Source of the DNA: JBBROS01 sp038229135
Lineage (GTDB): Bacteria > Pseudomonadota > Alphaproteobacteria > Acetobacterales > Acetobacteraceae
DNA length: 64,000 nt
Direction: 5' to 3'
NCBI GenBank assembly: GCA_038229135.1
Contig: JBBROS010000001.1
Span: 1 to 64,000 of the forward strand
Positions within the stretch are counted from its first letter, which is position 1; each line of letters starts with the position of its first letter. The position numbers and the translations under genes were made by a program. The notes beneath the pieces are model-generated. The model was not told the DNA's origin. It worked only from the letters and a program-made list of their open reading frames with translations, and made no database searches. Positions 26,036 through 34,146 of this stretch are shown piece by piece.

Positions 26036-26770
26036 CTAAGGCTCGAACACCACCTCGACCCGGCTCCCCGGATACCGCGCGAGCCCGAACTCCACGATGC
26101 GCCCCACCAGGTCCACGTTCACGTTCTCGCATACGATCAACGGCCGCGACCGCCCCACCTGCAGCAGCCCGGCCTCCCCCACCGTCGGCATCCGCGCCGA
26201 CACGCGCGTGGAGCGCCGCTGATAATCCGCCACCCCCACGGCCAGCAGCGCCTCCGTGATGGTCGGCTGCCCCCGCAGCGCCTCGAGGATCCCCGGCAGC
26301 CCGGCCTCGTGAAAGAAGTGGCTCGCCAGCGACACCGGCACCCCATCCGCCAGCCCCAGCCGGTCGAACTGCACCACGCCCTCCCCGGCCCCGACCCCGA
26401 GCCCCGCCGCCACCTCGGCACTCGCCCCGATCTGGCGCAGGAGCAAGGTCTGCCCGCTCGGCTCCCGGTTGTGGCGCCGGATCCATTCGTTGAACCGCGT
26501 CCGCCCCGTGATCCGATACGGGATCACGTCGTCGGCCACGAACGCACCCCGCCCCTGCTCCACCCGCACGAGCCCGGTTCGCGCAAGCTGCTCCATCGCG
26601 CGGCGGACCGTGTGCCGGTTCACCTCGAACCGCGCGCTGAGCTGCGCCTCCGTCGGCAGCCGGGCGCCCGGCAGTAGGCCACCAGGCCCGATCTCGCCGG
26701 CCAGCGTCGCCGCGATCTGCCGCCAGATCGGCTGCCGACCTTTGTCCCCGTTCATGCAACTGTCATCCAA
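26036..26770 (-). CDS. phnF: GntR family regulator of phosphonate metabolism, PhnF
   Basis: A 244-residue regulator with an N-terminal winged helix (LPTEAQLSARFEVNRHTVRRAM) and a C-terminal UTRA ligand domain of the FadR/HutC class. The ending RYPGSRVEVVFEP is typical of PhnF. It diverges from phnG, and the gap contains a perfect palindrome suited to a dimeric GntR protein. It is expected to repress the phn operon and itself. A second start at 26755 (MNGDKGRQPIW) is possible; neither has a clear ribosome site. Confidence 0.92.
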   Translation of the reverse strand: MDDSCMNGDKGRQPIWRQIAATLAGEIGPGGLLPGARLPTEAQLSARFEVNRHTVRRAMEQLARTGLVRVEQGRGAFVADDVIPYRITGRTRFNEWIRRHNREPSGQTLLLRQIGASAEVAAGLGVGAGEGVVQFDRLGLADGVPVSLASHFFHEAGLPGILEALRGQPTITEALLAVGVADYQRRSTRVSARMPTVGEAGLLQVGRSRPLIVCENVNVDLVGRIVEFGLARYPGSRVEVVFEP

Positions 26771-26802
26771 TGCCGGTTGACGCTACCAGCCCCCGACGCT
26801 AC

Positions 26803-26814
26803 TTGTCTAGACAA
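26803..26814. promoter_or_regulatory. Probable PhnF operator
   Basis: TTGTCTAGACAA is a perfect 12-base palindrome in the phnF-phnG gap, 17 bases before the phnG start. GntR/HutC-type regulators bind such sites, and a TAGACAA core is reminiscent of known PhnF boxes. It lies just downstream of a possible -35 TTGACG at 26777-26782 (17-base spacing to 26800), so a bound regulator would cover the promoter. Confidence 0.75.
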
Positions 26815-26831
26815 CACTGGCCGGGACCGAC

Positions 26832-27290
26832 ATGCCCACCCTCCTTCCCAGCTCGCCCCAGAGCGCGCGCCAACGCTGGATGGCCACCCTCGCCCGCGCA
26901 AGCGCCGACGAGCTGACGGCACGCGCCGAAGGCCTTCTCCCGACCTACACCCGCCTCCGCGGTCCCGAACTCGGCCTCGTCATGCTGCAGGGCCGCGCGG
27001 GCGGCACCGGCCAACCCTTCAACCTGGGTGAGGCGACCGTCAGCCGCTGCACCATCCGCACCGAGGCCGGGCTGCTGGGCCACGCCTATTGCCTGGGCCG
27101 GGACCTCCGCCGCGCCGAGCTCGCCGCAGCGCTGGACGCCGCCTTGCAGGACCCGGCCGCCCACGACGCCGTGCAGCGGGCCGTGATCGCCCCCCTCGCA
27201 GCCACGCAGGCCGAGGCCGCCGCCACCACGGCCCGCCGCGCCGCCGCCACGCAGGTCCAGTTCTTCACCATGGCCACCATGCGCTCATGA
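26832..27290 (+). CDS. phnG: Phosphonate C-P lyase system protein PhnG
   Basis: A 152-residue subunit of the C-P lyase core complex (PhnGHIJ). RQRWMATLARA near the start and the FNLGEATVSRCTIRTE and GHAYCLGRDLRRAELAA segments match PhnG. The core transfers the alkylphosphonate onto ribose-triphosphate. It is the first gene of the phn operon and its stop overlaps the phnH start (ATGA). Confidence 0.93.
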   Translation: MPTLLPSSPQSARQRWMATLARASADELTARAEGLLPTYTRLRGPELGLVMLQGRAGGTGQPFNLGEATVSRCTIRTEAGLLGHAYCLGRDLRRAELAAALDAALQDPAAHDAVQRAVIAPLAATQAEAAATTARRAAATQVQFFTMATMRS

Positions 27291-27862
27291 CGAACCTCGC
27301 CCATCCAGGCTTCGTCGACCCCGTGCACGACGCCCAGGCCGGGTTCCGCGCCGTGCTCGAGGCCATGGCACGGCCAGGCTGCGTCCACGTGGTCGCGGGT
27401 CCGCCCGAGCCCCCGCCCCCCCTCGACCGGGCCACGGCTTGCGTGCTGCTCACCCTGGTCGACATCGACACGCCGCTTTGGCTCGACGACGCGGCGGAGG
27501 CCGCCCGCCCTTGGGGCACCTTCCACACCGGCGCCCCCGCGGCCGTGCTCGGGCACGCCGCCTTCGCCCTGGCACTCTCGCCCATCAAGCTGGCCACCCT
27601 CGATGCCGGCACCGACGAGGGCCCGGAGGATAGCGCCACCCTCATCCTCCAGGTCGCCGCCCTCGGCACCGGCCGCCTCCTCCGCCTCGAAGGTCCTGGC
27701 CTCGCGGCCCCCACGACCCTCGCCGTCGACGGCCTCGCGCCGGATTTCGTCGCGCAATGGGCCGCGAACCACGCCCGCTATCCTCGCGGCATCGACCTCA
27801 TCCTCTGCGCCGGCGACCGGCTCGCGGCCCTGCCGCGCACCGTGTCCATCAAGGAGGGCTGA
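27287..27862 (+). CDS. phnH: Phosphonate C-P lyase system protein PhnH
   Basis: A 191-residue core subunit. It opens with PGFVDPVHDAQAGFRAVLEAMARPG, the PhnH signature, and has the AALCLLTLVD-like region and a PRGIDLILCAGDRLAALPRT end. PhnH forms part of the PhnGHIJ complex. It overlaps phnG by 4 bases and ends one base before phnI. Confidence 0.93.
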   Translation: MTNLAHPGFVDPVHDAQAGFRAVLEAMARPGCVHVVAGPPEPPPPLDRATACVLLTLVDIDTPLWLDDAAEAARPWGTFHTGAPAAVLGHAAFALALSPIKLATLDAGTDEGPEDSATLILQVAALGTGRLLRLEGPGLAAPTTLAVDGLAPDFVAQWAANHARYPRGIDLILCAGDRLAALPRTVSIKEG

Positions 27863-27863
27863 C

Positions 27864-28949
27864 ATGGCCTACGTCGCCGTAAAAGGCGGTGAGCGCGCCA
27901 TCGACGCCTCGCATGCGTGGCTCGCGAGCGCCCGCCGCGGGGACCCGGCGCTCCCCGCCATCGACGCCGCACAGGTCCAGGCCCAGCTCGGCCGCGCCGT
28001 GGACCGCGTGATGGCCGAGGGCGCCTGCTACGACCGAGAGCTCGCCGCCCGCGCCATCCTGCAGGCCCAGGGAGACCTCATCGAGGCCGCGTTCCTGCTC
28101 CGCGCCTTCCGCACCACCCTGCCCCGCTTCGGCCACAGCCGCCCAGTGGACACGGCCGCGATGCGCCTGCAGCGCCGGGTCAGCGCCATCTTCAAGGACA
28201 TGCCCGGCGGCCAGCTCCTCGGCCCGACCTACGACTACACGCACCGCCTGCTCGACCCCACGCTCTCCGAGGCGCCGCCTGCGCCCCCGGAGGCGGACGC
28301 CGCGCCGGGCGACACGCCCCCGGTCTTCGCCATCCTGAACCATGAAGGCCTCGTCGAGCCCGATCCGGCCCCCAGCGCCGCGGCGCCGGCCGATCTCACC
28401 CGCGAGCCCCTCGCCTTCCCCGCCGGCCGCGACACCCGCCTCCAGGCGCTGGCCCGCGGCGACGAGGGCTTCCTGCTCGCCCTCGGCTACTCCACCCAGC
28501 GCGGCTGGGGCGGCACCCACCCCTTCGTCGGCGAGCTCCGCGTGGGCGAGGCGGCCGTATGGCTCGAGCCGCCCGAGCTCGGCTTCCCGATCGACATCGG
28601 CGACCTGGTGCTGACCGAGTGCCAGATGGTCAACCAGTTCGCAGGCTCCAAGACGGCGCCCCCCCAGTTCACCCGCGGCTACGGCCTCTGCTTCGGCCAT
28701 GGCGAACGCAAGGCGATGGGCATGGCCCTCGTCGACCGTGCCCTCCGCGCCGAGGAGCTGGGCGAGGCCACCGGCGCGCCCGCGCAGGATATCGAGTTCG
28801 TCCTGTACCATTCCGACAACGTCGAGGCGACCGGCTTCGTCGAGCACCTCAAGCTGCCGCACTACGTGGACTTCCAGAGCGAGCTCGAAACCATCCGCCG
28901 CATGCGCGCAGACGTGGAGGCGGCCCCGCTTCAGGAGGCCGCAGAATGA
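27864..28949 (+). CDS. phnI: Phosphonate C-P lyase system protein PhnI
   Basis: A 361-residue core subunit beginning AYVAVKGGERAIDASH, the PhnI hallmark. The later ALGYSTQRGWGGTHPFVGELR and YGLCFGHGERKAMGMALVDRAL segments are also conserved. With G, H and L it starts the reaction by displacing adenine from ATP with phosphonate. AAGGAGGG before the start is a strong ribosome site. The stop overlaps phnJ by 4 bases. Confidence 0.95.
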   Translation: MAYVAVKGGERAIDASHAWLASARRGDPALPAIDAAQVQAQLGRAVDRVMAEGACYDRELAARAILQAQGDLIEAAFLLRAFRTTLPRFGHSRPVDTAAMRLQRRVSAIFKDMPGGQLLGPTYDYTHRLLDPTLSEAPPAPPEADAAPGDTPPVFAILNHEGLVEPDPAPSAAAPADLTREPLAFPAGRDTRLQALARGDEGFLLALGYSTQRGWGGTHPFVGELRVGEAAVWLEPPELGFPIDIGDLVLTECQMVNQFAGSKTAPPQFTRGYGLCFGHGERKAMGMALVDRALRAEELGEATGAPAQDIEFVLYHSDNVEATGFVEHLKLPHYVDFQSELETIRRMRADVEAAPLQEAAE

Positions 28950-29020
28950 CCGAAGACACCATGACCGACGACACCATGACCGAAGACACCATGACCGACG
29001 ACACAATGACCGACTACACC
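28946..29020 (+). repeat. 15-base tandem repeat at the 5' end of phnJ
   Basis: Five contiguous copies of a unit like ATGACCGAAGACACC (alternating with ATGACCGACGACACC, the last ATGACCGACTACACC). Copies 1-2 and 3-4 make two near-identical 30-base blocks. Each copy offers an in-frame ATG. Confidence 0.92.
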
Positions 29021-29845
29021 TTCGCCTACCTGGACGAGCAGACGAAGCGCATGATCCGCCGCGCCCTGCTCAAGGCCGTCGCCATCCCGGGCCACCAAGT
29101 CCCGTTCGGCTCGCGCGAGATGCCGCTGCCCTACGGCTGGGGCACGGGCGGCATCCAGGTGACGGCCAGCATCCTGGGCCGCGACGACGTGCTGAAGGTC
29201 ATCGACCAGGGCGCCGACGACACCACCAACGCCGTCAGCATCCGCCGCTTCTTCGCCCGCACCGCCGGCGTCGCCACCACCACCCACACGGCCGACGCCA
29301 CCATCATCCAGACACGCCACCGCATCCCCGAGCACCCGCTGCACGAGGGCCAGATCCTCGTCTTCCAGGTGCCCATGCCCGAGCCGATGAGCAAGCTGCA
29401 GCCCAGCCGCGCCGAGACCCGGCGCATGCACGCCATGGCCGAATACGGCCTGATGCACGTGAAGCTCTACGAGGACATCACCCGCTACGGCCACATCGCC
29501 ACCAGCTACGACTATCCGGTGATGGTCCATGGCCGCTACCTGATGTCCCCCTCGCCCATCCCGGCCTTCGACAACCCGAAGCTGCACCGCTCGGCCGCGC
29601 TCCAGCTGTTCGGCGCCGGACGGGAGAAGCGGATCTACGCCATCCCGCCCCACACGGACGTGGTCAGCCTCGACTTCGACGACCACCCGTTCCGCGCCAT
29701 CCGCGCGCCGCACGCCTGCGCGCTCTGCAACGACGCCACGACCTACCTCGACGAGGTGGTGACCGACGACCGCGGCACCCGGATGTATGTCTGCTCGGAC
29801 ACCGACCACTGCACCACCCGCGTGGCCGCCCAGGAAGCTGCATGA
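28946..29845 (+). CDS. phnJ: Carbon-phosphorus lyase, radical SAM enzyme PhnJ
   Basis: A 299-residue enzyme that cleaves the C-P bond of ribose-linked phosphonate. From about residue 24 (TFAYLDEQTKRMIRRA) it follows E. coli PhnJ closely. Cys258, Cys261, Cys283 and Cys289 keep the exact spacing of E. coli Cys241/244/266/272, which bind the 4Fe-4S cluster and supply the thiyl radical. The first 25 residues are five MT(D/E)(D/Y)T repeats, each with an in-frame ATG, so the true start may be any of them; the overlap with phnI favours the first. Confidence 0.95.
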   Translation: MTEDTMTDDTMTEDTMTDDTMTDYTFAYLDEQTKRMIRRALLKAVAIPGHQVPFGSREMPLPYGWGTGGIQVTASILGRDDVLKVIDQGADDTTNAVSIRRFFARTAGVATTTHTADATIIQTRHRIPEHPLHEGQILVFQVPMPEPMSKLQPSRAETRRMHAMAEYGLMHVKLYEDITRYGHIATSYDYPVMVHGRYLMSPSPIPAFDNPKLHRSAALQLFGAGREKRIYAIPPHTDVVSLDFDDHPFRAIRAPHACALCNDATTYLDEVVTDDRGTRMYVCSDTDHCTTRVAAQEAA

Positions 29846-30621
29846 TGGAAGACGGCGCCCTTCTCGCGGCACGCGGCCTCGAGCTGCACTTCGGCGCCAT
29901 CCCGGCGCTCGACGGTGTCGACGCCGACCTCTGGCCCGGCGAGGTCCTCGCCATCGTCGGCGAATCCGGCTCGGGCAAGACGACCCTGCTCGACGTCCTT
30001 TCCGGCCGCATGCGCCCCGACGCCGGGCACGTCCAGGTAAGGAGCGCCGACGGCGGCGTGTCCGACCTCGGCACCATGCCGGCCCCCGCACTCCGCGCCC
30101 TCCACCGCTCGGACTGGGGCTTCATCCACCAGAACCCGCGAGACGCGCTCCGCATGCGGGTGTCGGCCGGCGGCAACGTCGGCGAGCGCATGATGGCCCA
30201 GGGCAGCCGCCACTACGGCAGCATCCGCGCCGCCGCCATCGACTGGCTGCAACAGGTCGAGATCGACCCGTCCCGCATCGACGACATGCCCGGCACCTTC
30301 TCCGGCGGCATGCTCCAGCGCCTGCAGATCGCCCGGACCCTCGTGACCCACCCTCGCCTCGTGTTCATGGACGAGCCCACCGGTGGCCTCGACGTCAGCG
30401 TCCAGGCGCGCCTCCTGGACCTCATCCGCACCCTGGTCGCACGCCTGGGCATCGCCGTCGTGCTCGTGACCCACGACATTGCCGTGGCCCGCCTGCTCGC
30501 CGGCCGCATCATGGTCATGCAGCGCGGCCGCGTGGTGGAGACCGGGCTGACCGACCAGGTGCTGGACGACCCGCAGCACGGATACACGCAGCTCCTCGTC
30601 AGCTCGGTGCTGAGCGCATGA
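29842..30621 (+). CDS. phnK: Phosphonate C-P lyase system ATP-binding protein PhnK
   Basis: A 259-residue ABC-type ATPase: Walker A GESGSGKTT, signature FSGGMLQRLQIART, Walker B LVFMDEPTGGLD and the H-loop THD. PhnK docks on the PhnGHIJ core in E. coli rather than powering an importer. The gene begins within the phnJ stop (ATGA). A family 1 palindrome follows its stop, the only interruption inside the phn operon. Confidence 0.93.
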   Translation: MMEDGALLAARGLELHFGAIPALDGVDADLWPGEVLAIVGESGSGKTTLLDVLSGRMRPDAGHVQVRSADGGVSDLGTMPAPALRALHRSDWGFIHQNPRDALRMRVSAGGNVGERMMAQGSRHYGSIRAAAIDWLQQVEIDPSRIDDMPGTFSGGMLQRLQIARTLVTHPRLVFMDEPTGGLDVSVQARLLDLIRTLVARLGIAVVLVTHDIAVARLLAGRIMVMQRGRVVETGLTDQVLDDPQHGYTQLLVSSVLSA

Positions 30622-30659
30622 GGCATCTTCGGGGCACGACGGCGCATGCGGCACCAATT

Positions 30660-30749
30660 CGTCATCGCGAGTGCAGCGTGGCGATCCAGGAGCCATTGGG
30701 TGCCGCGCTTTCGTCCCCTGGATCGCCACGCCTTCGGCTCGCGATGACG
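30660..30749. repeat. Dispersed palindrome family 1, copy 3 (inside the phn operon)
   Basis: The outer arms CGTCATCGCGAG and CTCGCGATGACG and inner arms GTGGCGATCCAGG and CCTGGATCGCCAC are both perfect complements, leaving a short centre. It fills the 181-base gap between phnK and phnL; every other junction in the operon is an overlap or a gap of a few bases. Confidence 0.9.
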
Positions 30750-30802
30750 GAGTGCTTCAAGTGATCGATGCGTCCGAAAGCGAAGCATCCGCCACCCGCC
30801 CC

Positions 30803-31519
30803 ATGCTCCGCGCCGAAGCCGTCGGCAAGACATTCACCCTGCATCTCCAGGGCGGCCTTCAGCTCCCGGTGCTCGGGGGCGTGGCCCTCGAGGTCGCCGC
30901 CGGCCAGTGCCTCGGCCTCGTCGGCCCCTCGGGCGCCGGCAAGTCCACCCTCATGCGCAGCCTCCATGGCAACTACCGCATCGACCAGGGCCGCATCCTC
31001 GTCTGGCACGGCGGTGCCTGGGTCGACATCGCCGCGAGCCCGCCCCGCACCGTGCTCGAGGTCCGCCGCCGCACGCTCGGCTACGTCAGCCAGTTCCTCC
31101 GCACCATCCCTCGCGTGCCGACGCTCGAGATCGTGGCCGAAGCCGCCATGGCCCGCGGCACCGGGCAGGCCGAAGCCCGCGCCCGCGCCGAGACCCTGCT
31201 CACCCGGCTCAACATCCCGGCCCGCCTCCACGCCCTGCCGCCCGCAACCTTCTCCGGCGGCGAGCAGCAGCGCGTGAACCTGGCCCGTGGCTTCATCGCC
31301 GGCCACCCGGTCCTCCTGCTCGACGAGCCCACGGCCAGCCTCGACGCCGAGAACGTCGCCGTCGTGGTCGGCATGATCCACGAGGCCAAGGCCCGAGGGG
31401 CGGCCATCGTCGGCATCTTCCACGACGTGGCGGTCCGCGCCGCCGTGTGCGACACCACGCTCCCCGTGCTTCCCATGGCCGTATTGCCGAACCGCATCCC
31501 GCACCAGGACGCCGCATGA
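30803..31519 (+). CDS. phnL: Phosphonate C-P lyase system protein PhnL
   Basis: A 238-residue ABC-type protein aligned with E. coli PhnL from MLRAEAVGKTFTLHLQGG. Walker A GPSGAGKST, the signature FSGGEQQRVNLARGF and Walker B VLLLDEPTASLD are intact. PhnL works with PhnGHI in making the ribose triphosphate-phosphonate intermediate. The ATG at 30803 fits the family start; an in-frame GTG at 30761 would add 14 residues, and the frame even stays open back into the family 1 palindrome. It overlaps phnM by 4 bases. Confidence 0.92.
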   Translation: MLRAEAVGKTFTLHLQGGLQLPVLGGVALEVAAGQCLGLVGPSGAGKSTLMRSLHGNYRIDQGRILVWHGGAWVDIAASPPRTVLEVRRRTLGYVSQFLRTIPRVPTLEIVAEAAMARGTGQAEARARAETLLTRLNIPARLHALPPATFSGGEQQRVNLARGFIAGHPVLLLDEPTASLDAENVAVVVGMIHEAKARGAAIVGIFHDVAVRAAVCDTTLPVLPMAVLPNRIPHQDAA

Positions 31520-32643
31520 TCCTCACCAACGCCCGCCTCGTCCTGCCCGACAGCCTCGTCCACGGCACCATCGTCCTCGAGGGCACCCACATCCTCGAGA
31601 TCCAGCCCGGCACCAGCCACGCGCCAGGCGCCATCGACTGCGAGGGCGACACGATCATGCCGGGCGTGGTGGACGTGCACACCGACAACCTCGAGCGCCA
31701 GGTCCAGCCCCGCACCAACGCCCGCTGGCCGTCCCGCTCCGCCATGATCACGCACGACGCCCAGTGCGCCGCCAGCGGCGTCACCACCGTGCTCGATGCG
31801 CTCTGCCTGGGCGACCTCGGCTTCGACAAGGGCCGCACGCAAACTTTCCAGGAAGGCGTGGCCGACCTCGATGCGCTGGCCGACACCGGGCTGTTCAAGG
31901 CCGAACACTTCCTGCACCTGCGTTGCGAACTCCCCGCCCTCGACATGCTGAGCCTGCTGGAACCCGTGGCCGACCACGCGCGCGTCCGCATGGTCAGCCT
32001 CATGGACCACTCGCCCGGCGTGGGCCAATACGCCAACATGGACCGGTATCGCGCCATGCGCCGCCGCGAGGGACACACGGCGGAGTGGGTGGAGCAGCGC
32101 ATCGCCGAGCTGCAGGCCCAGCGCGAGCGCCTGCGCAACCCGAACCGCACCGCCCTCCTGGCCCGCATGCGCGGCCACCTTGCCGTCCTGGCCAGCCACG
32201 ACGACCGCACGGAGCAAGAGGTGGAGGAGAACCACCAGGACGGCATCCGCGTCGCCGAGTTCCCCGTGAGCCTCGAGGCCGCCCGGGCCGCGAAGGCGCG
32301 CGCCATGCAGGTGATCGCAGGCGCCCCCAACATCGTCCGCGGCGGCAGCCATTCGGGCAACGTGTCGGCCGCCGACCTGGTGCGGGAAGGCGCCGTGGAC
32401 GCGCTCGCCAGCGACTACGTGCCGGCCGCCCTCGTGGAGGCCGCCTTCGCCTGCGTGCGGGAGGCCGGCATCAGCCTGCCGCAGGGCGTGGCCATGGTCA
32501 CCGCCAACGCCGCCGCCATGGCGGGCCTGAACGACCGTGGGCGTCTGGCCCCCGGGCTGCGCGCCGATCTCGTGCGCCTGCGCGAGCACGAGCGGCTGCC
32601 CGTTGTCCGCCAGGTGTGGCGCGCAGGCGAACGGGTCATCTAG
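31516..32643 (+). CDS. phnM: Alpha-D-ribose 1-methylphosphonate 5-triphosphate diphosphatase PhnM
   Basis: A 375-residue amidohydrolase-superfamily enzyme. The first metal motif is DVHTDNLERQ; MVSLMDHSPGVGQY, LASHDDRTEQEV, IVRGGSHSGNVSA and ALASDYVP supply further conserved residues. It removes diphosphate from the triphosphate intermediate before PhnJ acts. It overlaps phnL by 4 bases and ends one base before the DUF1045 start. Confidence 0.94.
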   Translation: MILTNARLVLPDSLVHGTIVLEGTHILEIQPGTSHAPGAIDCEGDTIMPGVVDVHTDNLERQVQPRTNARWPSRSAMITHDAQCAASGVTTVLDALCLGDLGFDKGRTQTFQEGVADLDALADTGLFKAEHFLHLRCELPALDMLSLLEPVADHARVRMVSLMDHSPGVGQYANMDRYRAMRRREGHTAEWVEQRIAELQAQRERLRNPNRTALLARMRGHLAVLASHDDRTEQEVEENHQDGIRVAEFPVSLEAARAAKARAMQVIAGAPNIVRGGSHSGNVSAADLVREGAVDALASDYVPAALVEAAFACVREAGISLPQGVAMVTANAAAMAGLNDRGRLAPGLRADLVRLREHERLPVVRQVWRAGERVI

Positions 32644-32644
32644 C

Positions 32645-33310
32645 TTGGTCCGGGTCGCCGTGTATTGGGCGCCGGAGCCCTCCGACCCGCTTTGGCGCGC
32701 CGCCAGCGCCTGGTTGGGGCGGAATGCCGAGACGGGCGCCGCCGTGCAGCAGCCGCCCGTGCCGGGCCTGGCGGAGCTCACGGCCGACGCCCGCCGCTAT
32801 GGCTTCCACGCGACCCTCAAACCCCCCTTCAAGCTGGCAACGCCCTATCATGACCTGCTCGAGGACCTGCACGCCCTGGCGCGCCGTCTCCAGCCTTTCG
32901 AGTTGCCGCCGCTCGAGCTCGCCACGCTCGGCGGGTTCCTTGCCCTTCGCGAAACCGCTCCGTGCCCGGCGCTCCACGCGCTCGCCGACGCCTGCGTGGT
33001 CGAGCTCGACCGGCACCGCGCCCCGCCTTCGGAGCACGAACTTGCCCGGCGCCGGGCTGGCGGGTTGGGGGCGGCCCAGGAGGCGATGCTCACGGCGTGG
33101 GGATATCCCTATGTCCTCTCCACGTGGTTCTTCCACATGACGCTGACGCGACGGCTGTCGGCATCCGAGCACGCGGCGGTGCACCCTGCAGCGCAAAGCG
33201 TGTTTCCCGCCGCCCTCTTGCACTCACGTACAGTTAACGGCTTTGCACTGTTCACGCAGGCAGGTTCGGATGCACCGTTCCTCCTCGCTGAACGAGTGAT
33301 GTTCCGCTAG
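32645..33310 (+). CDS. DUF1045 phosphonate-metabolism protein, putative 2H phosphoesterase
   Basis: A 221-residue protein starting at a TTG one base after phnM; the start fits the family N-terminus (RVAVYWAPEPSDPLWRAA). Two HxT motifs are visible, His55-x-Thr57 in GFHATLKPPF and His164-x-Thr166 in FFHMTLTRR. That arrangement defines the 2H phosphoesterase superfamily, whose members act on cyclic or 2',3'-linked phosphates. DUF1045 genes are typical last genes of alphaproteobacterial phn operons. Since no phnP is present in the cluster, hydrolysis of the cyclic ribose phosphate product is a reasonable but untested role. Confidence 0.85.
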   Translation: MVRVAVYWAPEPSDPLWRAASAWLGRNAETGAAVQQPPVPGLAELTADARRYGFHATLKPPFKLATPYHDLLEDLHALARRLQPFELPPLELATLGGFLALRETAPCPALHALADACVVELDRHRAPPSEHELARRRAGGLGAAQEAMLTAWGYPYVLSTWFFHMTLTRRLSASEHAAVHPAAQSVFPAALLHSRTVNGFALFTQAGSDAPFLLAERVMFR

Positions 33311-33348
33311 CCAGGGCTCGGTCGCCGACGTTCTTATCGCCGCGCACT

Positions 33349-33360
33349 CATCAATTGATG
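33349..33360. promoter_or_regulatory. Perfect palindrome upstream of the PEP-CTERM gene
   Basis: CATCAATTGATG is a perfect 12-base palindrome, 107 bases before the start. It could be an operator. A clear promoter was not identified in the 156-base gap. Confidence 0.4.
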
Positions 33361-33466
33361 GGAGAATAACGAGAATTGTTTGGCTGGCCAGTTTGACGTT
33401 GCAATGGTTTCCCTCCTGCGTTTTAACGATCCCAGACGGTCCATCGAGGCCAGGGCAGGAGAGATC

Positions 33467-34120
33467 ATGAAGAACATTTTTATCGCGGGGCTCTTGGCCT
33501 CTGCAGCGTTTGTAAGCCAGGCGCAGGCTGCGCTGATCTCGGGCGTGACGGCTAGCGCTTCCAGCACGGTCGGCGTAGGCTATTTCGACCGCGGTGCCTC
33601 GCACACGGTGGATAGCTCCGGGCTTGCCGGCGGTTTCCACTCGGCGTCCCCGGATGGGACGATGTGGGAGAGCAATGGCGGTGGCATTGAGGCCTATTTC
33701 GGCGGCGAAGCTGACCCGAACCCGTTGATCACCTTCAACCTTGGCGCCACCTACAATATCGCAAAGATGCGTGTGTGGAACGCCAACGAGACGGGCCAAA
33801 CAGCGGTTGGCGTTGCCCGCGCAACGCTGAGCACGTCCACGGACGGCACGACGTTCACCAGCCTCGGCACTATCAACCTTTCTCAGGCGCCCGGGTCCAG
33901 CACAATCGACTTCTCCCAGATCGTCCCGGTCGGCGCCACTGGTCAGTATGTCCGACTGTCGGACCTGCTGAGCTTCAACGGGAATGGGTTCGTCGGCCTG
34001 AGCGAGGTGCAGTTCGACTCGGCCGAACTTGCGGCCGTCCCGGTTCCCGAGCCGGCCAGCCTGGCCCTGCTCGGCCTCGGCGCGGTCAGCCTGATCGTGG
34101 CGCGCCGCCGCGCCAACTGA
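33467..34120 (+). CDS. PEP-CTERM sorted exported protein with discoidin-like domain
   Basis: A 217-residue protein with an N-terminal signal peptide (MKNIFIAGLLASAAFVSQAQA), a beta-rich middle (ATYNIAKMRVWNANETG, QYVRLSDLLSFNGNGFVGLSEVQF) resembling F5/8-type or discoidin folds, and a C-terminal PEP-CTERM tripartite signal: VPEPASLALL, a hydrophobic helix and the basic end ARRRAN. Such proteins are cut and anchored by an exosortase, which is not in this window. AGGAG lies eight bases before the ATG. Base use is less G+C-rich than in neighbours. Confidence 0.88.
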   Translation: MKNIFIAGLLASAAFVSQAQAALISGVTASASSTVGVGYFDRGASHTVDSSGLAGGFHSASPDGTMWESNGGGIEAYFGGEADPNPLITFNLGATYNIAKMRVWNANETGQTAVGVARATLSTSTDGTTFTSLGTINLSQAPGSSTIDFSQIVPVGATGQYVRLSDLLSFNGNGFVGLSEVQFDSAELAAVPVPEPASLALLGLGAVSLIVARRRAN

Positions 34121-34146
34121 CGGTCACGACCAAACCTGCCCGGTTG

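Noticed and set aside
33349..33360. CATCAATTGATG as an FNR box
   Set aside because: An FNR site is TTGAT-N4-ATCAA; here the half-sites are in the reverse order with no spacer.
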